A stretch of 64,000 nucleotides of DNA from Luidia sarsii (lineage: Eukaryota; Echinodermata; Asteroidea; Paxillosida; Luidiidae), in contig OX465107.1 in assembly GCA_949987565.1 (NCBI GenBank), forward strand, positions 15,217,558-15,281,557. The letters are read 5' to 3'. The notes below the pieces were generated by a model. That model saw only the letters and a program-made list of their open reading frames with translations, was not told the origin of the DNA and did no database searches. This document shows positions 35,201-47,200 of the stretch, in pieces. The number at the start of each line of letters is the position of its first letter. Position 1 is the first letter of the stretch. The translations under genes were made by a program, and so were the position numbers.

Positions 35201-38200
35201 GTGAGGCGAGGAGCCCACCTGACTGCTTTGATGGGTCACCTTGTCTCTCAATCAGGCCACCTCAGGAGTCAAAAGTCGGACTAGAAAGATGAACGCTTTT
35301 AGCAAAAAGCACTTCAGCGTGTACTAAGTGATGCATACTGGGTTTTCCTGGGTTTTCCTTGCACAGGTACATTATTGCAGTGCTGTGGACCCATCCCCAT
35401 CCAAATTTTGTTGAATATCAATCGAGCACATCCTCAATATAAATGAGATTTGAAGGTTTGCATGGTGAGAATAGCAGGATAAATAGGTTTGCGGTGACAC
35501 CATGTAAATTCTCTTTTGTGAGTAAGTGTGGTTCTGAAAAGAACCGGAGGAACTCGACGTTTCGAACAGCGTACTCTGTTCGTCTTCAGGAGACTGAAGA
35601 CGACTGAAGACAGTCTCCTAAAGACGAACAGAGTACACTGTTCGAAACGTCGAGTTCCTCCGGGTCTTTTCAGAACCACACTTACTCACAAAAGAGAATT
35701 TACATGGTGTCACTGCAAACCTAATTATCATCCTCAATATACCAATCTCATCAAGCCTCATTTCTTTTTTAACTAGCCCACCGGGCTAGTAAATTGAGTT
35801 TTTTTGCTAGCCCGCAGCAAGTTTTACTAGCCTTGTATAAATTAGTATTGAATTGAACACAAGGTTTTTAGGTCAAGTATAAAAAAAAAATGATTAGTTT
35901 CTGCTTTCTCATTCCCGCCTGCATTGTTTTTTGCCTCCACACCGCTGCCTACTTTTTACTAGTCCGCCGGGCTAGCAAAGTGGGTCATTTGACTAGCCCG
36001 CAGCTGTTTTTACTAGACAATGACCGACGGACTAGTTGCTAAGGTCGAGCCCTGCTCATTTATTTATCATTAATCTCATTTGAAAAATGGCAAAGAAAAA
36101 AACTGTTTGATTGGACTGGGGACTTGAACCCCGGGACCTCCAGCTTTTGTGCGGCGGTGCTCTCCCCCCAGCGCTTAAGCATTCGTTCGTCTCGTCTCTC
36201 TCTCTCTCTCTGTCGTGAGCAGGAGGTGCGCAGGAACCTGCTGCGCGGCTTCGTGGACTGCCTGGAGTGCGACGACCCCGAGGAGAGCCTCCAGGGGGAG
36301 CCCTCCGCCGGCGGGCAGGGAGAGGCGGAGGTGACGGTGTCGCGGGTGCGGTCGGCCACCCGGCTGGCTCTCCTGCGCCTCCTCCTCTTCTCCCTGGAGC
36401 AGCCCGCTCCCAACCTGGCCCACTTCCTCCTGGGCTTTGAGTGCCGCAAGCCGGCCAGCAAGACCAATCTCCAGGAGCCAGGTACGGCGCCCTTTGTGGG
36501 TCCTTCCCAGCTGCTCTGATTTCCTCAGGTTTTTTTTTAGCTTTTCCGCCGCAAAGTGGAAAAGCTAATGTTGTTGTTCTGATTTTTTAGCTTTTCCGTT
36601 CCGAAACGGAAAAGCTATTGTTCTTGTTCAGATTTTTTTTTTTTTTTTCTTCTTCTTCTTTTTCTTCTTCTTTTTCTTATGTTGAGCTATTGCACAGTTG
36701 TCTTGAAAACGTCATGACAACATCATGTGACAGTGCCTTAAAGGGGCAAATTTCAAACTCCATTTTAAGCCAAAATGGAATTTCGTTTGGTTTCAATTTT
36801 TCACTGTATCTAAGTTGGGAAAAGGTGTATCCAAAAAATGACCTCATTTGATCGTGACATCATCTCATGAATATTAATGAGGTCTTGAACTTTTAATTCT
36901 TTTTTCTATTTATTATGAAAACCAACTGACGATGTATTGTACTTCAGATTGTCAACTGATCAAGAACACACTCTTCCCAACTGGTTAGATTCAAAGTGCT
37001 GTTCTTAACACCAGCGAATGGTTACGGTTAATTCAACGGATACGTTAGTCAATTATGATGTCATGCGTTACTTGCTCTCGCTTCTACATTTAAGGGAAAA
37101 AGCGTAGGAAAATTTGAATTTCTAGTAAATTATTTTCAGGGTTTTCTACATATACCGGTATGTGGTGTTGTTCATATGTAAGATGTATTTGTTAAATATA
37201 TACAAGCCATTTTTGTGAGTTTTAAAGACTATGAAAAGATTCAATGGTTGGTATCAAAATGTGGGTGCATGGTGTCTGAAGTAGACCTCATTTTAGAATT
37301 ACTTTACACTGCTTTGGGATTGCAAACAATGCCACAAAATACACGTGGTTGTTGGTTGGTTGAAAACCAGAGGTCTCGGGTTCAAATCCAAAGTCAATTT
37401 TTGCCATCTTCTTTATTGTCTGTCCCGCCAGGTGTTTTGGGGTCGCCTCGCACCTGCTTCCACTCCCTCCTGAACCTCCTCTCCTTTGAGCGGGACAACG
37501 CCGCCCGCTCCGGCCCCCTGGCCATCCGGGCCATGCCCCAGCTGGTCGAGCTGGCCTACGAGCTGGTCTACCGGCTCTGCGTCAACCGGGAGACCTCGGA
37601 TCCCACCATGCGCTACCTGCGCGCCTCCCAGGACTTCTTCTACAGCCAGCTCCGACACGTGCCCTTCAACACCAGCTCGGCAGGTATGGGGAGGTGGGGT
37701 GGGTTGGATACCCAGATTCCGGAATTCAACCTTGAACCAGTTTTGTTTTGTCGACTGACTGGGATTTTTTCTAAACAGTTTGAAAAATTGATATACAAAC
37801 ATGTCGCAAACTGCTTACTGACTGAAATGGCCAAAAGGCGAACATCAAAATTTGGTAGGCCTGACGTTTTCGATCCTAGCAGGACCTTTCTCAAAGGCAG
37901 AATGACAGGGACAAAACAAATAGGATAGGGGAGAGTAACTGGTGACATGGATGACAGACAGAGGACAAAGGGAAAAGCTGGTAAGGTGAGATCAAAAAGG
38001 AATGGTTTGGGTAGGGATTAGGTAGTGGAAGGGCGAAAACATCAAAGAGAAAAGCTGAAAAGGGAGAAGTGGGGGAGTTAACAGAGGGATTATAAGTAAA
38101 CATGCAAGGTCTTGATCATTCCCCTCCTGGATGTTGACGCCATGTGGTTGAATTGACCGGAAATGCTTCAATTGAAAAATGGCTAAGAAAACTTTGCCCC

Positions 38201-41200
38201 AGTCAAAACCTTTTTAAAAAATCCCTATCAGTTTTGCCATTATTAGTTTGACTTTATTTGTTTTTTTTAAATAAAAAAATTACTGAAAGTAATATACAAA
38301 AATGTTGCAAACTGCTTACTGACCAAAATTTACCAAAAAGCAAATCTTAAAATTTAGTGGGCCTGACGTTTCGATCCTAGCAGGACCTTTCTCAAAGGCA
38401 GAGTGACAAGAACAAAACAGATACATGTACACGAAGTAAGGGGGAGGAGAGTGAATAGGACACGGATGAGAAACAAAAGACAAAAGGAGGGAGAGATCAA
38501 AGGGAAGGGCAAGGGGTAGGGCAAGGGGTAGGGTAGGGCAAGGGGTAGGGTAGGGCAAGGGGTAGGGTAGGGCAAGGGGTAGGGTAAAAAAAATGGATAT
38601 TGGCCCGGGTCGAAAAAATACGAGTTGAATGAAATGCACGCCGTTCCGTCCTGGGTTCAGGTCCTGCCGAGGAGCGACTGCTTCAGAACCAGCAGTCCTG
38701 GCTCCTGAAGGCCGTGGCCACCGAGATCCGAGTCACGGCCATCAACAGACAGCGCTCCCACCTGCAGAGGCTGCTTCGCCTTCTCCTGGAGGACTCTCCA
38801 TCGCCACTCTTTGAAGGTGAGCTTTTAAAAAAAAAAAATTGGGAAGAGGCTTTTGTAATCGAGTCACAATATATACAGGCATGCAGCTTTTCCGCTGATC
38901 TGCGGATTTCCGCGGGTTTTATTTATTAGGCCGTTAAAAAAAAAAAAAATGGTAAAAATAAAACATAATAATAAAAAAAAAATGCATCTGGATATTTCTT
39001 CTCCACTAACTATTATTTAAAACACATGCTGAGATCAGGTTAAAAACTTTGATGTTTACTTTTCATTTTGTGTAAATAAAAACAAAATCAATTTTCTGGG
39101 TGTATGCCTTGAAAAAGGTTAAAATCTGTCACTCAGCTTAAAGTCGTAAGTTGTCACAAACTGCTCAGAATGCACCACAGAGCATCTAGACTCAAAAAAT
39201 GTCCCGGTCCCTTAAGCGGGCCACAAACCACACGCCGTAAGGCCTTCATGCTTCGCGCTCACGGTTTCATTCGGATATTTTCCTCTTTTTTTTACAATTC
39301 AAGAGTTGCACGCCTGTATATAGAGTCATTTTTGTATGCATACAGTACATCTTTTGACAATTGAGCCCTGCCTCTGAACAGTTGAGATTTTGTTATATTT
39401 GTTTAATAGCCAGGACCTCATTTATGGCTGAACCCTTGCACCCCGTCACCCCTCTCCCCTCCCCCCTCCCTCTCCCCCTCCCCCTCCCACTCCCCTCCAC
39501 CCTCCCTCTCCCCCTCCCCTCCCCCTCCCCCTCCACCCTTTTTTTCCATCTCCCCCTTTGCAGATGAAGAGGCGGAGGATCAAGGCTACGGGGACATCAG
39601 CCTTATTGCCGAGCACGGTGCCCTGGGTATGAGCACCATGCACGAGACTGGGCAGAACAGAGTGGCAGGTAAGAGCCCCTCCCCTGTCCACCAGCGCTCT
39701 GTCCATAGAGGGCAGTCTTCTGCTAGAGGGTCGGATCATAGAGATTATAAATAAGACTAGAGGTGACGCTCCCATTCTTTTATGTTAGTCGTTTTGATCG
39801 GCGTGCAAACAAAGCAGCGCTGTTCGATTTATTTGACAAGCGACTACGCGCAATCGCTCACGCTCTCCGCAGTCCAGTTCATACGTGCAGGATTACTGTG
39901 GGCGTCTCATACGTGCGCGTATGTGTCTGCGTCTGCGAGGTTCTAAACATGCTCCAGCGCTCCTTTTAGCGTCTCAAGCTTTTTGTCCCCTCAAGTCTTA
40001 TTTATAATCTCTGTGGGTCGGATGTGCAGCACAGATGTGAATTACCTACCGTGTAGGTAGCTACCCTGCTAACTACCCAGCGATTAGGGCTGACCGTCAT
40101 TGAATTACATTCTCACTGATACAAAGCATTACATATCTATTCTGTATTATATATAACATATCTGTGATTAGATAAGATTTGAAGGTTTGCACGGTGGAAA
40201 TACCAAGTGGAAGGTTTGCCATGACACCATGTATTCACATCTCTTTTGACTACAGTAATATGCCGAAATGTTGCAAACTGCTTACTTACTAAAAAAGACT
40301 AAAAGTACCAAAATGCGAACATTAAAAACTGTATTGAAAATATTAAAAAGCAGAATCGCCCAGAGTCTGTCTCCGAGAAAGGTCCCTCAAGGATCGAAAC
40401 GTCCGACCCCTTCTAATTTTTGACCATCTATTGAGAAAAGAGGAGAAAAAGAAAAGTTGACATCCACAATTAAGTACTTGCCTGCGATTGAGCCTCACTC
40501 CTTCTCCCTTCTCATCCGCTTTTCTCTCCCTCTCCCTCTCCCTCTCGCCCCTTCCCTCCCCTCACCCACCTCCCACCCAAGGCACCCAGGTCCGGCGCAA
40601 GGTCCTGACCCTCCTGGACGGCGTGGACTTTGACCTGGAGCTGCCAGACAGCCTGCGGCTGGAGTACGTGGACCCGTTGGCCGTGGAGAAGATGATCGCC
40701 GCCCTGGAGCAGCCCACGGAGCGGACCGGCCCGGCCCTGTGCGACGTCCGTCTCCTGCATCGCTTCCTGACGGCCAACCTGAACAGTTTGCAGGGCGCCT
40801 CGGCCATCGGACAGAGACCCATGGTCTTGCAGGTAAACCCCCCCCCCCAAAAAAAAAAAAAAAAAAAAAAAAAAAGATAATACCCACCAAAACAATCAAC
40901 AATGAAATGAAGTTCTGATGACGGCCAGAGAGCTTTAAACTTTCCGTCCCTGGAAGAAAGGCCTCGTGGGGAGAACCAGAAAAACCTGGAGGGAAACCGT
41001 CGAAGAAGAAGCCGTGGTTTTGGAGTGTTATTTAAAAAAAAAAAAAAATTGGGGGGTGGTTTTTCGTCCTTTAGTGTAGTTTGAATGAGGCCCACTCTCC
41101 CGGGTTTGTTTGTACATAGAGATACACTTAGTGCCAGGACCTCAGCTGTCGATTTCACTCATTGTAACTTATGATACAGCCTCATAGATCACAAATGCAC

Positions 41201-44200
41201 GATGGGTTATCCAGGGATGTAAGACTTCCGGAAATTTCCGGATTTCCAGAAATGGGGATGGCGATTTTTTTTTTATTTTAATTTTATTTTTTATTATTGA
41301 TTTGTTTTAATGTGGATGAAGCGTCTTCGGACTATTCAATCACATGGTCTCAAAATCCAGGAGGGTAATGGCTAACACCATGCAGCTTTCTGATAATCCT
41401 TCTTTTGTGTTCACTCCTCCACACTTCTGTCTTTGATCTTTCCCCCATCTTCTCACTAATCCCTACCCTACTCCTTGCCCTTCCCTTTGATCTCTCCCTA
41501 CCAGCTTTACTCTTTGTCATTTGTTTCTCATCCGTGTCCTATTCACTCTCTTCCCCCCCTCCTTCGTGTACATGTATTTGTCCTTGTCACTCTGGCTTTG
41601 AGACAGGTCCTGCTAAGATCGAAACGTCAGGCCCACTAAATTTTAAGATTCTTTTTTATGTCAAAACTTCTTGAAGATTGAATACTAATGATTGAATACT
41701 TGTGTGTGTGTGTGTCTTTTTCCCACCCGATCTCAGGAGATAGAAGCCGTGCTGGTGAACGTGACGCAGCGCAACCACTTCCGGCAGAGCCTGGCCGCCA
41801 AGCGGCACAGCTTTGACGCCTGGCGGCAGGTGGCCGAGGTGGTGCTGACCTCCTGCCCCGCCGAGGTCCTCCCGCCGGCCCTCAAGCAGAAGGTGGTGGT
41901 GGAACTCCTGCAGGAGCTCCTGGCCAAGGTGGGTGGGGCGGCCAGTAGGCCGGCTGGTCGGTCGGCCTGTCGGTTGGCCGGGCGGTCTTGCCTCCGAGAC
42001 TAGGATTGGAAGGGCGGGAATGCAGGGAGTTTATAACTGCTCTTTGGAGAGTGCCTTCTGAATGCTTGGGCAGGACAGTGCCTTAAATAGCCCATTTTGT
42101 ACACGTTTTACCTTGGAAGGGAGGGAGGGAGGGTTTGGGTTTCTATTCTGAAGTGCTGTTCTGTAAGCCATTTCAAACTTGGAGAGAGTTTTTACTGCTG
42201 GTTGGAGAGTGCCCTCTGAGTGCTGGGCAGGGTAGTGCCTTAAATGGGCCATTTAGTACACGTTTTACCTTGGGAGGAAGGGAGGGAGGGTTTGGGTTTC
42301 CATTGTGTATTGCTGTTCTGTAAACCAATTGGATTTGGAAAAACTTGGATTGGAACGCAAAGAGTTTATCGCTATTGGCTATTGGCTATTGGCTAAGAAA
42401 CAGTATTATGGTCAAGCGGCCAGCCACTTCGCACCAGGCCATGTTTCAGTGCCCATGGCCACCACAAAGGTTTTTAAAAATGTGCCATTTTCAAACACCC
42501 GCTCACCAATCATGAACAATAAAATATCCGTGAAATCAATCAATGAGAGTTTGGAAGACGTAGCACAAAGTGCTTTATACACGGTATCACTGCAAACTTT
42601 CCGCATTGTGAGTCCGCAGTGCATATTTTCTTCACTAACCCTACGCCCAACCTCCCTCCCCCAAAATCTGGGACTCGCTCCTCTCGCACTAGGTGTGCGG
42701 CGAAGAGGTGACCTCTGACCTGGCCGCGCCCGTGGGCGGGGTCCTGCTGACCCTGATGACGGCGCTGCGGGAGTGCATCCTGAGCGACGAGACGGACAGC
42801 ATCCCCCAGCTCCTCTCCGCCCAGTACGTCCGGGCTCTGGACGGGGCGGGGCCGGCGGTGGTGGGCACGGCCCGGGCGGGGCTGACCGAGGGCCACGCCC
42901 CGCTCCGGAGCCTGGGCGTGGAGGTGGTGTCGCTGACGGCCATCCTGAAGGAGTTGCTGAAGCTGATCACCCTCTCAGGTGGGGCTTGTCACTACCTCCC
43001 TCCCTCCCTCCCTCCCCTCCCTCTCTCCCTCCCTCCCTCCTTCCCTCCTTCCCTCCCTCCCTCCCTCCCCCCTCCCTCCCTCCCTCCCTCCCTCCCTCCC
43101 CTCCCTCCCTCCCTCCCCTCCCTCCCTCCCTCCCTCCCCTCCCTCCCTCCCTCCCTCCCTCCCTCCTCAGACTGTAAATTTATCTGCCTCAATAACAGTC
43201 TTCCTGATCACATATGTTGGCAAAATATTGAATCTTAGCCAGATAAGAGCATGTCAATGACCCTATGAGAATTAATCTTCCAATTAATTCAATACAACAT
43301 GTAATTTGGTTTGTCAGACTGGAGCTGCAATTCAACCAGTAAATCAGCTCATCGGGGAGGTGGTATCACCCTATTTACATCAATAGAGATGTGTTACATG
43401 GTGTCACTGCAAACAGCCCACTTTGAAACCTTTCACATCTCATCCGGGTCTCTCTCTCTTTTTTTTTTCCACCGGGTCGCCAGGCGGGAGCCGTCAGCGC
43501 GGCAGGGCCAACCTGTACGGCGCCCTCCTGAACTACCTGCACATTCCCCAGCGGCCGCGGGAGATCCCCACCCTCCAGGAGGGGGCGACAGTGCTGAGCT
43601 CGGCGCTGCTGGACGAGTACGAGGCTGTCACGTCGGCCAACCTGGCCACGCTGCGCGAGTCGGGCGCCGGCCTGATGGAGCTGGTGTGCCGGGACGCCAG
43701 CGACGGCCACGGCGTGGGCAGGGTGAGTCCATTTGGGGTTAACCACTTCGCCGTCGAGGGGGGGGGGTGTTTCAGCGCCGATGACCGCCATACGGGGTTT
43801 TTTTGAACAATGCATCATTTTCAAATCTCGCTAAAACAATTGGAACAATGTATTTCTGTGAAATAAATCGATAAGGGTACACTATGGGTACAAGAGAGTA
43901 AAACCTGGCACAATTCGTACGTCGTTGTGGCTTTTGTCAAGAGATTATCCGTTTGAAAAAAAGGGCCGATTGTGCATCGTAAATGGACCGTAACGGACTT
44001 GTGTGTGTGCGTGTATGGCGCTGTCAATCCCTGACCGCAGACTCCAGCCTCCACTCACAGGCAGTCAAATCAGGCAGATTCGGAGGTCCTGGCACGAAGT
44101 GGTTAAGTGGGGGGGGGGTCCTCGTTGGAAGCGAGGCTGCGATTTCTTGCCAAATTTCTTTTATTTTGGGGTTGTTCTTACATTGTTGTTGTTTTTAATC

Positions 44201-47200
44201 CGTATATTTTGAAAGTGAAGTTAATACAAAAAACTGCTGACTGACTAAAATTACCTGCAATACATGAATCTCAAAAATTAGAGGGCCTGACGTTTTCGAT
44301 CCTAGCAGGACCTTTCTCAGAGGCAAAGTGACAAGGACATACACAGTCAGTCGGGGGAAGGAAAGCCCTGACACACATGACAGAGGAAGGACAAGGGAAG
44401 GGAGTGGGATGCAGATGTACACGGGGGGGGGGGAGAGATTAGGGAAAACAAACAAAAGGGTGGGGAGGATCAAAGGGACGGGAGGGACGTGGAAGATCAA
44501 AGGCGAAAGCTACATTGAAAGTACATTGATGTGTGACTCCTGCTTTTAAATGTGCAATTTATTATGTATTTTTCATCTCTAATTTTGATGTCAATTTTAC
44601 TGAGTTTTGCAGTACAATGTAAATCTCTTTATATTTGGGTCTCTGATATATTTTGTGATTTTGGTAGAGGTGATTGCAGTCTTATTTTCTCTATTTGAAG
44701 CCTATCTATTTGGTTTTTGTTCATTTTGAATGTCCTTTTTCTATATATTGTTTTATCATGTTGTGATCCATATCTTGCCAATATGTTTATATGTGTTCTT
44801 CTTGTATGTATTCTGCATTTTTACCATGTAAATAACAAATAAATATGTACAAGCGTATGTCTGCGAAATGTTATTTTAACAAAGTTTATGATGATTGTTG
44901 AATTCGCACAACCCGATGAAAGATTTTATTTTCCTTGGTGTCAGATTCACCTCAGATCAAGCTTTGTCCAGTAACCTTAGATCTTGAGGGTTTTCCTTAG
45001 GATCCTACCGTAGCTGTTACCATTTATCATTTTTTATGTCAAACAGGTATCTCAAACTGCTCATTTTTATCTGTTAAAACCCTATAAACTGAAGGGTGCA
45101 CCCCTGCCACCCCTGAATCTCTCGGGTCGCGTAAGCGCTCACTCGCAGTCGCATCTCTCGGTCGCGTAAGCGCTCACTCGCAGTCGCATGGGGCTTGTCA
45201 CTACCTTCCCTTTCTCTCCCTCCCTCCCTCCCTCCCTCCCTCCCTTCCTCCCTCCCTCCCTTCCTCCCTCCCTCCCTCCCTCCCTCCCTCCCTCCCCTCA
45301 GACTGTAAATTTGAATCTTGACTGTAAATTTGAAATTTGAATATTGAATCTTAGCCAGATAAGAGCATGTCAATGACTCTAAGAATGAATCTTCCAATTA
45401 ATTTAACTTAAGCGTAAGCGTAAGCGCTCACTTGCAGTGGCATCTCTCGGTCGCGTAAGCGCTCACTCGCAGTCGCATCAATTTAATGGCCTTCAGTGCT
45501 TTTCAGGAAATGACTTAGTCGGTCACTTACAACCCTGCACTAGACTTGGTCCGATGTCTGGCGGGTATTTTGAACCCTGGCTTAGATGACCTTGGCTTTT
45601 TTTTTCCCTCCCTCCCTCCCTCCCCCCTTCCCCTCACCTTTCCCAGATGCTGGCCCTGTCCGTCCTGGATACCGTCGTGGGCATTGACCACTGCGGGGAC
45701 TGGCTGGCCTACCTCTCCACCAAGGGCTACCTGCGGCACCTGGTGGAGGCCCTCGCCCAGGAGGACCAGTCTCTCCAGGAGTCCCTCCAGCCCACACCCC
45801 AGCCCCTTCGCACCCTCTTCATCTACGAGTCCCAAATGGTGAGCCAAGCACCCAGCGACCATGCTCACCACGCGGGGGGTTTTCAGAATTGCTGCCATTT
45901 TCAAAACTCCCCAGAGCAGGAACAATAAATGCCTGTAAAATAAATCAACTATTATGTGTACAAGCGAGTCAAACCTGGGACAACCGGACGTCTGTGTGGG
46001 TTTTTGTCTGGCTACATGCTGTTTTGTAGTAGTGTTAAAAGAGTCTTTTCAAAATTGACCAAAATTTAGGCCTTGCTTTTTAATTTTTTTTTATTTATTT
46101 TTTTCAGTCGCTGCTAAAGAAGATTGCTCTGAATCCCGCCGGTGCTCAAGCACTTCTGCGGGCAGGCATCATGGGAAGGCTGGCCTCCTGCCGATTCCTT
46201 GACCTCCGGCCGGAGCACAGCACGCAGAGGTAAAAATAGAAAATAAGCCCCTACCTAATTTATCTATCTATCTATCTACCATTTTTGGACCAACAAAATA
46301 AACTCTCTGCCTGTCATGTGTACTGAAGAGTGGTCGGACACAAAGTGGTTAAATCACCAAAATTGAAATCTGAAAAATGCAGAGGCCTCAAGCAGGACCT
46401 TTGAATGGGCTCACTGTGCAATTTGTGTTTTTCCCTCCTCCTCCCCCTCCTCCTCCTCCTACCCCTCCTCCTCCTCCTCCTCTGCCTCCTCCCCCTCCTC
46501 CTCCTCCTACCCCTCCTCCTCCTCCTCCTCTTCCTCCTCCCCTCCTCCTCCTACCCCTCCTCCTCCTCCTCCTCTTCCTCCTCCCCCTCCCCCTCCTCCT
46601 CTTTCTCCTCCTCCTCCTCCTCCTCCTCCTCCTCCTACTCCTCCTCCTCCTCCCCCTCCCCCTCCTCCTCCTCTTTCTCCTCCTCCTCCTCTTCCTCCTC
46701 CCCCTGCTCCTCCTCCTCCCCTTCCTCCTCCTCCTCCTCCTACTCTTCCTCCTCCTCCTCCTCCTCCTACTCTTCCTCCTCCTCCTCCCCCTCCCCCTCC
46801 CCCTCCTCCTCCTCTTTCTCCTCCTCCCCCTCCTCCTCCTCCTCCCCCTCCCCCTCCTCCTCCTCCTCCTCCTCCTCCCCCTCCCCCTCCTCCTCCCCCT
46901 CCCCCTCCTCCTCCTCCTCCTCCATCTCCTACCCCTCCCTCTCCTCCTCCTACTCCCCCTCCTCCTCCTCTTTCTCCTCCTCCTCTTCCCCCTCCTCCTC
47001 CTCCTCCCCCTCCCCCTCCCCACCCCCCTCCTCCTCCCCTCCCCTCCCCCTCCTCCTCCTCCTCCTCCTCCTCCTACTCCTTCTCCTCCTCCTCCTCCTC
47101 CTCCTCCTCCTACCCCTCCCTCTCCTCCTCCTACTCCTCCTCCTCCTCCCCCTCCCCCTCCTCCTCTTTCTCCTCCTCCTCCTCCTCCTCTTCCTCTTCC

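Noticed and set aside
35774..36055. Possible structured RNA from CTAGCCC/GGGCTAG palindromes
   Set aside because: The same 290-bp unit occurs three times with an A-tail and, in the best copy, a target duplication, so a retroposed repeat explains it.
37215..37928. Single 237-codon ORF as one exon
   Set aside because: Only 37432-37683 matches NUP205; the rest is intron and repeat sequence that happens to stay open.
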